DNA of 64,000 bases from Adineta steineri (Eukaryota > Rotifera > Eurotatoria > Adinetida > Adinetidae): contig CAJNOI010000077.1 of the NCBI GenBank assembly GCA_905250115.1, positions 303,830 to 367,829 of the forward strand. The letters run 5' to 3'. This document shows positions 13,901-23,579 of this stretch, in pieces. A program made the translations under genes and the position numbers. Each line of letters starts with the position of its first letter. Within the stretch, counting starts at the first letter, position 1. The notes beneath the pieces were generated by a model. The model did not search any database. It was not told the origin of the DNA and saw only the letters and a list, made by a program, of their open reading frames with translations.

Positions 13901-16042
13901 TTTTATTCGACATTTTAAACGATTAGATATAGAAACATTACAATTTAAAATACAGAAAGTAATAAGTAATGCGAATATTGTAAATACTAATATATACATA
14001 TATATTTAATTTAGCTTGGTGAAACAGAAACTCGTACTATTGAACATTTTCAAGTAAAAAATTGGACAGAAATAAAATTTGCATTAGATCCTGTTGCACT
14101 TTTACGTCTTCAATATTATATTAATGATAAAGAACGAAATGAAAGACTTCTTGATAATACTCCAAATAGTATTGCTATACATAGTTGGTATGAAATAAAA
14201 TATAAATTTCATATTTACTGAGTTTGCTCCTATTTTAGTGGTGTTAATATACCAGCAGTTGCGTATATGACTATTGATATAAATCGACGTTTATCAATGA
14301 GATATAGTTTTATTAATATACTTAAAACAATTACTGAACTTAATACACAATTACCAATGAGTATTATGAATAAAGTAAGAAAGAGAAAAAAGATTGAATG
14401 AATGAAGTCATTAAACTAATCTGAATATGTTTAGGATCTGTTAATTGTTGTCTATACAGTAGTACTTCATCTGTCAGCATGGATTTATTCATCGGATATA
14501 ATGACATTACAAGGAATAAATCATCAAATTACCAGGATTCTTCAAACTAAATTTGGAACATATTTTCATGATTCAATAGTGGAGTTATTTGAAGTAAGTT
14601 ATTATTGTAAATAATACTACAAAGATCTTATCAGATTATATAGAACCAATGTATAAAAATTTTCGATCGAATTGAAAGTTATCTTTGTTAAAAAATATTA
14701 ATCAGAAACTAACTGAATATAATCTTATCTTCTCACAGATTATTACAAAGAACAGTTCTTGAGGCTTAGTTATTAGAGAGAAATCGAATTGGCCTTTGCT
14801 ATCAAAATTTTCGTGATCATAAATCTTATCTAATACTGTATGATGATATTCGTAAAAAATAGTGTCATATGATTATAAAAGATCTTATATGATAGAAATT
14901 TTTTTCCATAGTATGATCTAGAATAAGATCACGATACCTGTTTAACCGGACAAGATATAAAGTCTGAGTTTTTGATCTGTGACGATAAGCCTTATTCTGA
15001 ATAATTCATTAATAACTATCTATCTGTTCAGAATGTATCTATATGATATATTTTCTATTTTTAGGCATTCACATGTAATAGTTTGAAAGAACTTAATGCT
15101 ATTCTTCCACTGAGTACGTAAAACAAAAAACAAAAATTTAGACACAATGAAACTATTCATATACTTCTATTCCAGGTACAGAATATTCTAATCGATTCGC
15201 GATTGTTGATCATCATGTTCTTTATTTTATTGATGTAAGTTTATCTTAGTTTCTATATAATCTCTTCTATTATTTAAATATAAAAAGAGTTATATACATT
15301 CAAAACCATTTATGTTAACAGTTGGTCATGATAGTAGTACTACAATAAAAATAATTTCACAATTTCAAATTCGACATTGTTTTCTATTTCAACATAGTAG
15401 TCATTTAGTAAGTTAAATTTGAATAGATATTAATCAACAAAAAAAATATTTATCTTCAATGATAGGATATTGGTTTTATTGAAAAACAACGATTAAAAAT
15501 TGATAATAATGATATTTCTGATGATTTTCGACGTTATCATAATGATGAAGTTTGTTAAATAAAATATTTCCTAGAATTTATTGTTTTTTTGATCTATCTC
15601 TATAGTCTACGACGTTATTTTATCAACCAATTAATTCTATTCGAAATATTTTATTATATCGAGTTTCTCAAATTCTTGTAAATCTTGATCAAAATGATGA
15701 TGTACCAATTTTAATATGGTTGAAGTAAACAAATTTATCAACTTTCGTCTGATAATAATATATATAAAATAAAACTTTCATTTTAGTGATATTCGAGAAG
15801 GTGCTATTATATGTCTTCTAGCGAATTTAATGGAACAATTCAATACTGATCATTCAATTGATATATATCATCAAGCAAGAAAAATTGCTTTTATGTGTTC
15901 GGCATTTCGAACAGAAGTAAGAATTTATTGAATATTTTTTATTATGTTTCTTTCTCTTTTTTTTGTTTAGGATGAATTTCGAAATATGTATGAATGGATT
16001 AAAAAGTGGACAGAAAATGAATTACAAAATCAAACAAATTAA
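10959..16042 (+). CDS. DHHC palmitoyltransferase fused to tandem inactive tyrosine phosphatase domains
   Basis: Twenty exons with GT-AG joins (10959-10979, 11035-11153, 11206-11382, 11458-11627, 12526-12794, 12847-12941, 12995-13200, 13524-13637, 13686-13777, 13830-13958, 14015-14187, 14239-14374, 14435-14593, 15065-15113, 15176-15234, 15288-15407, 15466-15549, 15606-15724, 15787-15916, 15971-16042) sum to 2493 nt, exactly 830 residues plus stop. Residues 1-283 form a S-palmitoyltransferase: two TM segments, the DPG motif ([10 protein letters not shown]), an intact cysteine-rich zinc core ending FDHHCPWINNCVG, then two more TM segments. Residues about 300-830 read as D1 and D2 of a receptor-type tyrosine phosphatase ([25 protein letters not shown]). 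The catalytic loops are lost: HCSAGVGRTG is HSCGVNIPAV in D1 and WLNDIREGAI in D2, and the WPD loop of D1 is WTE. No start codon, promoter room or stop lies between the halves (intron 12942-12994 is 53 bp). The alternative is two genes read through; transcript data would decide. Confidence 0.8.
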
Positions 16043-16456
16043 ATGTTCAGATCTATATTGAGGTGATAAAATATTTGTTTTATTTTTATGTTTTTTTTAT
16101 TGATCTAATAATTCATTTAACAGTAAACTTGAAAGAAAAATCATTTACAATTTTGTTTTATAATATCAATCAAGTGTTACTATTTGTATTGAAAACTAGT
16201 AGTTACGATGTGATATGCTGGAAACCAGGTTGATTTCCTTGTTATTAGATCGAAAACATGCAGAAGTCATTATATAGATCGATAAGAAAAAATTGTATCC
16301 GTGGTCGCTCTAAATTTGCGACATATCAACGGTGAATATCTGCCACTGGAGTATCAAAAAAATGAGTAGTGAGATCTGTATGTACAAAAGTTAGAAAGTG
16401 ATTTCAATGTGTAATCGACTTTATAGTTTGAAAAATATCATGATTTTTAAAAAATC
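16043..16456. other. Tail-to-tail spacer
   Basis: About 410 bp between two convergent genes, holding their 3' UTRs. No gene, repeat or RNA seen. Confidence 0.45.
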
Positions 16457-18300
16457 TTATAAAAATTCTGAACAAAAAGTTGTATCCTGCGCTCTGGCTG
16501 TTTTTAAATTACAATTAATCAACTTCATTCGACATGTTCGATCACAGCTATTGCCTGCAACAGATGATTTCATGAAGAATTGATACACCAATCCCATTGT
16601 TTCACCGTCTATATCATTTTCTAATCGTAATATCAATTGATTCCATTCTTGTGGCGAAAGATCTTTCATACCATATGCTGATTTTGCTGAATATTCATTT
16701 ATAAATGTTGTTGTATTGTAAAGATTGGTGGCTGTTAAATTAAGAATAACTGTTCGATGATCTAATACGAATGTTGTATTTTCAGCCTATGAAATTATAA
16801 TAAATATTTAAAAATATACTTAGAAAATATTAGCAAATTACATCAATTGTATATACACGGTAACCTGGATTTAGATTTGGATAAGTTGTAAATGAAGGTG
16901 AAATGTAAGCAACAGATACCTTTTTGTAAATAAGAGAATTTACTTTCGTTTAAAACGATATTCATTCAAAACTTACTGGCTTTTGAAAATCTTTTTCATC
17001 ATAGAAAAGCATGAACTCATCATGATGAGTATGAGCAAAAAATTGACCAGTTATTGTATTTTGATAGCGATTAATAATACTATAGTAAGCCCAACTAAAT
17101 GATACCATACACATTCGAGGTGGATGATGACCGATAATATGAACTTTTTCTTGATGTTGTTCGGCATATTGAAGCCATTGAATTAACTAAAAAGCAAAAT
17201 GTTTGAAATAAATTTAAAAAAAAGACGAGCTATCTGGAAATTACCCATTGCAATTGACCAAGAGGATCTGTTGAATTAATAAAAAGCCAGTAATTATTCT
17301 CTGAACAGTAATTCATATTCAATGAAATCAAACGAATATTCGATGTAACTTTGGTAGTATAATAACCTCCTTTAAGAATAGTATCTCTTGTTTGTTCACT
17401 CAAACCAAATTGACTAATCCATTGATTAGCTAAGATTGGATAAAGCCAAGACATATTATAGGTTGAAAAAAGATCAGGCGGAGCAGATTCATGATTACCA
17501 ACACATGGATAAATTTTTTTATTAGGAAATGTTTCTTTTAATAAACGAGTAGTATAAGAAATCTCTTCGAGATCTTTATCTTGAGTTTGTTGCCATACAT
17601 CATGTGGAGCAATATCACCAGTAAAATAAATAAAATCAATTTGTTCTTCATTTTGAACAATATATTTCAATATATTTTTGGCTGTCCATTGTGGTAGATC
17701 ACATGTACGATAATCACCCCAAAATCCTGCTCCTATTTCACCTTCTTTTGGTGTGCCATCACGACAACAAAGTGGTCGACCACAATTAGCATTTGAACCA
17801 GGTTGATAATGTTCATCAATATGTAAATCAGCAAGATGAAGAACTGTAAGAGTTTGTTTAGTAGGTAAATGAACGTTAGACAAATATGAAGAAGAAATTA
17901 TTTGTTTGGATGGTGGAGGGATAGTAACATTCCATTTAAGAGCAGGAATATCAGCTTGTCGTATACATCCGAAAGCTAATCCACAAACTTCTTTTGTTGA
18001 TAAAGGACTATAACGAAGAATTTCAATAAGTACATGATTATATTCATTGATCATGCCAACACATACTGCATCATCAGCAAGATGTAAATATTCACATAAT
18101 GTTACACCTATTTTTTCAATCCATGAAGATTCATCAACGGCAATAAGATCTTTTGCAATAGGTAATAGAAAATTGCATAATTCACATGATGTCATTTCAG
18201 TAAAATGTGTTTTTGTTTCGAATATAGGTAAAGCATTTGACCATTGTTGTAAAGTCAAAAGAAAAAATAAACTGGTATAGAAGTATCCAAGGATCACCAT
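16457..18300 (-). CDS. Acid sphingomyelinase-like phosphodiesterase
   Basis: Secreted or lysosomal enzyme that cleaves sphingomyelin to ceramide and phosphocholine. Four exons (17245-18300, 16977-17186, 16842-16919, 16457-16786) add up to 557 residues, near the family length. Order: N-terminal hydrophobic signal (VILGYFYTSLFFLLTL), a saposin-B domain at about residues 35-115 with its paired cysteines (SCELCNFLLP, VTLCEYL, VCGLAFGC), then a calcineurin-like metallophosphoesterase with all metal motifs: LHLADLHID, FTGDIAPHD, VGNHESAPP, IIGHHPPRM and FFAHTHHDEF. The C-terminal region keeps the cysteine pair of the family (SCDRTCRMK). The combination of saposin and phosphoesterase domains separates it from SMPDL3 proteins. 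Everything needed for activity appears present. SMPD1-like is the best match. Confidence 0.93.
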
Positions 18301-18547
18301 TGTTAGTAATAGAATATATATAATATCTTTCTTTATATATATTTACTTACATACATGTGTGTTTTTATGAAGATAAGAAAATGACAATCATATCTTGACC
18401 AATGTAAATCTTTCTCAGTTTAGATTCCTTTCATTAATAAGAAATAAAATGAAATTATCATATTTATTACAGTTCAAATCAAATAACAAAATCAAACATT
18501 TATCACACTTTCATATATGAGAATATAACATTCGACAAAAAAAACAA

Positions 18548-18955
18548 TTATACATTAAATACTACTTTCATTGAAATATGTTTGCCTGGAATTATTGTTG
18601 ATTGAGTTGATGATGAATCATAAAGAACAATTCGTTCGTTAGTCATTATTGCTTTAATTACACATCCATTTCTATTTAATTGTTCATTTTTTATATTTAC
18701 ACTTTTTTCAATTTGCCAAGTTTGATTTTCATCTTCTGGTGGAGTCGGCCACTGTTCATCATCAGTTGTTGAATTTCGTCTCTAAAAAATGGTTTTTAGT
18801 TTTTCTAAGAAAATGTTTTTGAGTATAAAACTTACTGTTCCATTATTACTAATTTGACTCGAAACAGTTGTTAATGAAGATGTTGATAACAAACGATAAG
18901 AATTACTTGATTCACTCGATTTTAATGATGATGAAGAATAAGAATAAAGTGACAT
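18548..18955 (-). CDS. Small orphan protein, 117 residues
   Basis: Two exons (18836-18955 and 18548-18781) join in phase to give 117 residues. The N-terminal 40 are almost all Ser, Thr, Asn and Leu (MSLYSYSSSSLKSSESSNSY), so likely disordered; the rest (TWQIEKSVNIKNEQLNRNGC, then VLYDSSSTQS) has mixed composition with a hydrophobic end (SMKVVFNV). I do not recognise a family. No signal peptide or TM segment. It starts 132 bp from the oppositely directed BBS5 start, so the two could share a promoter region. Support comes from codon-like composition, a clean intron and a sensible start. Confidence 0.6.
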
Positions 18956-19087
18956 CTGTAAAATACGAAAAGAAAAAGAGAACTATAGGAGAGAAGAAAC
19001 CTCTTTCAATTCATTCAACATAATGGCTGATTGACATGTAAATGAAAAAAGATTAGCATTTTTATTGAATAGACAAAAAGAAATTTA

Positions 19088-20598
19088 ATGGCAGCTGCAG
19101 CGCAAGAAGCAAATATGGCTGTATGGCATGATCGAGAAATTCGATTTGATGTTCATCCGAAGTATTTGTTTTACTTATATTTACTGACAATGAATAATAT
19201 CCTCTTCTTTTTGTTAGTGATATAAAATGTCGATCAGGTGAATTTATTATTGACACACTTAGTTCAGTTGAAGATACAAAAGGAAATAATGGTGACAAGG
19301 GTAAGTTATCGGATGATCACCACTTAAAATCTCTGGCTAATTTGAATTATTACTCTTATAGGGAAGCTGACTATTACTAATATTCGTCTTATCTGGCATA
19401 GTCATGCATCAGCACGTATCAATCTTTGTATGTAATTAAATAATTATCAAACAAATTTCATATTCTATTCTTTTTAAGCTATTGGTCTTTATTGCATTGT
19501 TACAATTACTGTTCGAAATGCTAAATCTGTAAAACTAATCTCAAAATTTTTCTTTTTATTATTTCCTTTTTCGTTTTATTCTAATAGAAACTTCGTGGTA
19601 GTACTGAATCGTTATATCTTCTAACAAAATCAGGTTCATCACGTTATGAATTTATTTTCACTAATCTTGTTGCTGGTTCAAGTGCAATGCTTAATTCGGT
19701 TGTTGCTGTTCATAAAGCATATGATTCTACACGTCTTTATCGTGAAATTCGTCTGCGATCATCATTACTTAATAAAGGTCAATTACGTCTTTTACCTAAA
19801 GAACGTTTACATAATCGATATAATGGAGTTTGGAATCTTTCATCTGATCAAGTATTTTTCTTACGACTATTTTCTTACTTTTCAAAAATTTAAACCTTTT
19901 TTCTTTTTTCTTAATTTCAAGGGTAATCTAGGTATTTTCCATATAACAGATGTTCGTCTTATCTGGCATGCCGAATTAAATGAAAATTTTAATGTTAGTG
20001 TACCATATTATCAAACGAAAACTATTAAAATTCGTGATTCAAAATTTGGTTTAGCACTTGTTGTTGAAACAACACCATATGTAAATATATCGACTAGAAT
20101 GTTTTATTTTTGTCAAGAAATAAACAAAGTTTTGTTTTCATTAGAGTGGAAATTATTTACTTGGTTTTCAAATCGCACCGGAAGAAAAACTACGAGAAGT
20201 GCATAAAGAAATTACTACACTTCATAAGAGGTATTTAGAAAAAATAAACTTAGAAATAAAAATTAAACATTATAATTATTTAGTTATTTTGCAAATCCAG
20301 AATTTGGTGTAGAATTTTCAATAGAAGATCAACAATCTGATCAACCAGCAACACGTTTAGAAAGTAAAGTAGATGATATCGAAATCTTACAAAGTCGAGA
20401 ACATACAGATTCATATGCAGTAAATACGAAAGTTTATTTCCGAATGTTTTATTTTTGAATTATTCATCTTTTTAGACATATTTAACTGATGCAGGTAAAC
20501 GTGATCGGGACCCTGTTTATTCAGATGAACTTGGATTGGCTATTGAAAAATTACCACAAGGATATACTTTGAGTAGTCTTTGGGATATTCTCTCTTAA
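19088..20598 (+). CDS. BBS5: BBSome subunit BBS5
   Basis: BBS5 is a PH-like subunit of the BBSome coat, which moves membrane proteins into and out of cilia. Short exons across the span match the family end to end: [14 protein letters not shown] at the start, [27 protein letters not shown], the paired PH-like module GVWNLSSDQ / [34 protein letters not shown], then NPEFGVEF and the end [15 protein letters not shown] with WDILS. All blocks are in order and in frame, so the gene looks intact. The last exons (from 20205) are separated by introns below 60 bp. Its presence implies ciliated cells. Confidence 0.95.
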
Positions 20599-21079
20599 AA
20601 AAGTAAATAAATAAAGTAAAATTTGAATACAGAAAATATGCAGTTATGGAGAAAAATGAATCAAACGCAATACAACTAACTCATTAGGGGTTGTTAAAAA
20701 AAATATCTAAAGAAAACAACGAAACAATTTTGTCATTTTTTTTATTTAAAAAATTCATTTTAGTTTATTAATTGAATGTTTCCGACATATCCATAGTATT
20801 TGATGATCAAACATTATCTAAATAGAAAATACATATAGATAACTTGTACGAACCATAAATCATGTATTTACCTAGATAATCTTCATTTCACGTATAACCT
20901 TTGTTAATTTTAATTTATACAGTTTGATATCAAGAATAACACATTCTAATTATAGTAGCACTCTCACGAATGACATACATCTTTAAATGTTTAATTAAAA
21001 TAAAATACAGGAGTCGCTATGAAATTATTTTTGGAAGTTCATTTACAGACAAATCCATTTTTTCAAGTTCCATTTCTCA
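20599..21079. other. Intergenic, BBS5 3' region
   Basis: About 480 bp of AT-rich sequence without a gene. It leads into a tandem repeat. Confidence 0.4.
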
Positions 21080-21352
21080 TTATGAGTGAAGATATGAATG
21101 AATCATTTCACACACTAATTATTTCTTTGCCGCTGGTAAAAAAAACAATCTCTGTTAGAATATCCTCTAAGAGTGAAAAAATAAAAATGATTGATATCTC
21201 TTTTTGTTTGTTTCATTTCTCTATATGAGTAGAGATATGTATGAATCATTTCGTATTATAAGTAATTCATTGCTGCTGGTAAAAAAACAATCTCTGCTAG
21301 AATATCCTCTTAGAGTGAAAAAATAAAATGGTCAATATCTCTATATCTCCCT
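21080..21352. repeat. Tandem duplication, unit about 130-145 bp
   Basis: A unit beginning ATGAGTGAAGATATGAATGA and running through GCTGGTAAAAAAAACAATCT and AGAATATCCTCTAAGAGTGA (from 21080) is repeated from about 21224 with a few differences (ATGAGTAGAGATATGTATGA, AGAATATCCTCTTAGAGTGA). A third partial start (gcggagatatggatcaac) follows at 21357. The 70-codon open frame over it is not convincing. Confidence 0.7.
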
Positions 21353-21632
21353 ATAAGCGGAGATATGGATCAACGTTTCGACTTCGATCGGAAAATGATA
21401 TGTCGTTGACTTTGTGAGGATAAAGGATTTCTCTTTGAAACTGAACAGTTTCTCTCGGTTGCGGGATATGGTCCATCCCTCGTTTAATTCTAATATTCTT
21501 CTTTTCAATTTCTATTTACAAAGTATAAAAAGAAAATTATATAATAACTTTTATTTCATATAAAATAGTTTTAATCTGAAAAATTTCAAAACCAAAAAGA
21601 AAACAAAATAAATAACATAAAAAATAAATTAT
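21353..21632. other. Intergenic spacer
   Basis: About 280 bp between the tandem repeat and the RNF25 stop, on the 3' side of both flanking genes. Nothing else seen. Confidence 0.35.
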
Positions 21633-22406
21633 TTAACTAAATATCATATCTTGACTTTTATCAAGATCAATAATTCCTCCTTTTTCTTTTTGTTGCTGAA
21701 AAAGTGCGTGTGTTCTTTCTTGCCATTGTTTTATATGTGGTGAAAGACTTTTAATTAATTCTCGATGTTCTTCATTAGAATTTTGTTCAATTGATGATGA
21801 TGGTGATGATGATGGTAATTGTTCAATAACATTATTTGCAATTATTTGTCGACATACAGGATCTTCAATATCATTACGAAAATCACGTTCAATATAAAAT
21901 CCATTTTTTTTTAATTCTTGATAATTTTCTTCTAATTCAATTTTTTTCATATCAACATATGATTTAAGACAATTTTTATGATAAAAATGATGACAATTCG
22001 TTTTTATTATATCATTTCGATTACTTATTAATGTTAAACATATAGCACAAGCTTCCTGAGGAAGTTCATAAAAAGATAATTTCGAACGTATGGATTCAAT
22101 ACATTCATAAAGTACACAAGAACCAATATTTGATTCAAGACAAGAATATATTAAAGAATTTAATTCATTGATTTGTTCATCTGTTAAACCACGAGGACGA
22201 CAAAGAGTTATTTTAGGTGAATTTAAATCTGGATATGTTGATGGAAGTTCAGCAATAAATGTTATACATAATAAACGTTTCTCACGATCTAAATCATTTT
22301 CATCTCCATTAGAATCGATTATTATATTTAAAGAAATTGGATTATCATAATTTATAATTAAATCATCCAAATAAATGGATTTTAATACATTTAATTCTTC
22401 ATCCAT
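21633..22406 (-). CDS. RNF25: RWD-RING E3 ubiquitin ligase, RNF25-like
   Basis: RNF25 (AO7) is an E3 ubiquitin ligase. One exon of 257 codons. The N-terminal RWD domain (residues 1-110) begins DEELNVLKSIYLDDL and has the YPD turn (ELPSTYPDLNSP) and PRGLTDEQINEL. The RING follows: CAICLTLI, CHHFYHKNCLKSYVD and DPVCRQ, at about 118-190, with the long spacer before the last Cys pair that the family has. The C-terminal QEKGGIIDLDKSQDMIFS matches the conserved RNF25 tail. Upstream of the ATG the frame stays open to a 3' splice site (atttcag ending at 22425), so there may be a leader exon or a trans-spliced leader; I used the first in-frame ATG. Confidence 0.88.
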   Translation of the reverse strand: MDEELNVLKSIYLDDLIINYDNPISLNIIIDSNGDENDLDREKRLLCITFIAELPSTYPDLNSPKITLCRPRGLTDEQINELNSLIYSCLESNIGSCVLYECIESIRSKLSFYELPQEACAICLTLISNRNDIIKTNCHHFYHKNCLKSYVDMKKIELEENYQELKKNGFYIERDFRNDIEDPVCRQIIANNVIEQLPSSSPSSSIEQNSNEEHRELIKSLSPHIKQWQERTHALFQQQKEKGGIIDLDKSQDMIFS

Positions 22407-22424
22407 ATGTTCTTGAGTAAGAAT

Positions 22425-23083
22425 CTGAAATATATTTATGTCATTTATGCATATTCCTCGTCATATTATTATCACGGTTGAAGTTATTTTAAGTAACCAA
22501 TGAAAAGAATAGCGCTAGTAGTCGTAAATTAAATATATATCTAATAAAATAAATAATTTATTTATTGAACTTGAATTAAAAGTCTCGATTAAAATAAAAT
22601 CAATTATTTTTTATCCAATCAATACCATTATGATATTGTTTACTAATATATCCGTTATTTGTAACTAGTTAATTCTGCTATTGTTGTAATACAAATAAAC
22701 TCTGTAAACATTGCTAGAACATGTATCAAGTACTCTATACTATAATTATGATGATCAATATTGAATAAAATATTTAATTAAAGCTTTAAAATATAAAACT
22801 TCGGAATAGGAAAAATCATATATAAGAATATCTGTTCTGCAATGATGCGTAAATACTATTGTTATAGAATATGATATTATTTTTTACTTATATTTTTGTA
22901 TAGAGTCAGATGATGCATTTTTTTTACTCATTAATCCTTTAGACATTTCAAAACGTTAGTTGTTTTACGCATTAAAATATAGAATTACATTGTAATCTTT
23001 CCATTCAAGAGACATAGTATCGATAAGAATATTATTAATTGATCTTCTATCAAAATTTGAGCAGTTATTTTAGATTTTTCGAA
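22425..23083. other. Divergent intergenic region
   Basis: About 660 bp between RNF25 (-) and the COX8-like gene (+). Very AT-rich; no coding exon recognised. It should hold both promoters. Confidence 0.4.
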
Positions 23084-23412
23084 ATGTCTAGTCTTTTAAC
23101 ACAAGTTGTTCGACGTCAAGCATTGATGATGATACCTCGTCGTCAAGAAAGTGCACTTTATATCACTGGTCCACCCATGAATAAAATAACAAAAGCAGTA
23201 AGAAAATAAATCAATTGTATCTTTTACTATTCTTTTATTCATAACTCTAGGAAAAATTAATTGCATTAGGTCTTTTTCTTACTGTACCTATGTTGTATCC
23301 AATTTATATTATGTCAAATTTACAAAAATATAATGGTTCAAATCGAACATTTGCAAAGAATAAAAAATCAAATTCAAAGACAAAACAAGCAATCAAAAAT
23401 ACTGAACATTAA
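23084..23412 (+). CDS. Cytochrome c oxidase subunit 8-like protein
   Basis: Two exons (23084-23197, 23251-23412) give 91 residues. The start (MSSLLTQVVRRQALMMIPRR) is basic and serine/leucine-rich like a mitochondrial targeting sequence. The mature part has ITGPPMNKITKAEKLI followed by one hydrophobic helix (ALGLFLTVPMLYPIYIMSNL) and a tyrosine (QKYNG), the pattern of nuclear-encoded COX8: a GPP-type N-arm, one inner-membrane helix and a short basic tail. The tail here is longer and very lysine-rich. Identification rests on this pattern only; it could be another one-helix inner-membrane protein. A 3' splice site (ttattttag) lies 10 bases before the ATG. Confidence 0.55.
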
Positions 23413-23579
23413 TTATCATCTAGTCATAATATTTTTTATATTATAAACCCTGATAGATTATTTCTAAATCTCTACCGTTTTCCCCTGTAACCATACACTA
23501 AAATGTAGTTTTCAGAGAATTTAATATAATCAATTTTTTTTTATATTTAGATCATTTGTTCAGATGTTTGCAGGCTTAC

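Noticed and set aside
23556..23579. PDPR start at a TTG upstream
   Set aside because: Nuclear animal genes start at ATG; the first in-frame ATG at 23580 gives a proper transit peptide.
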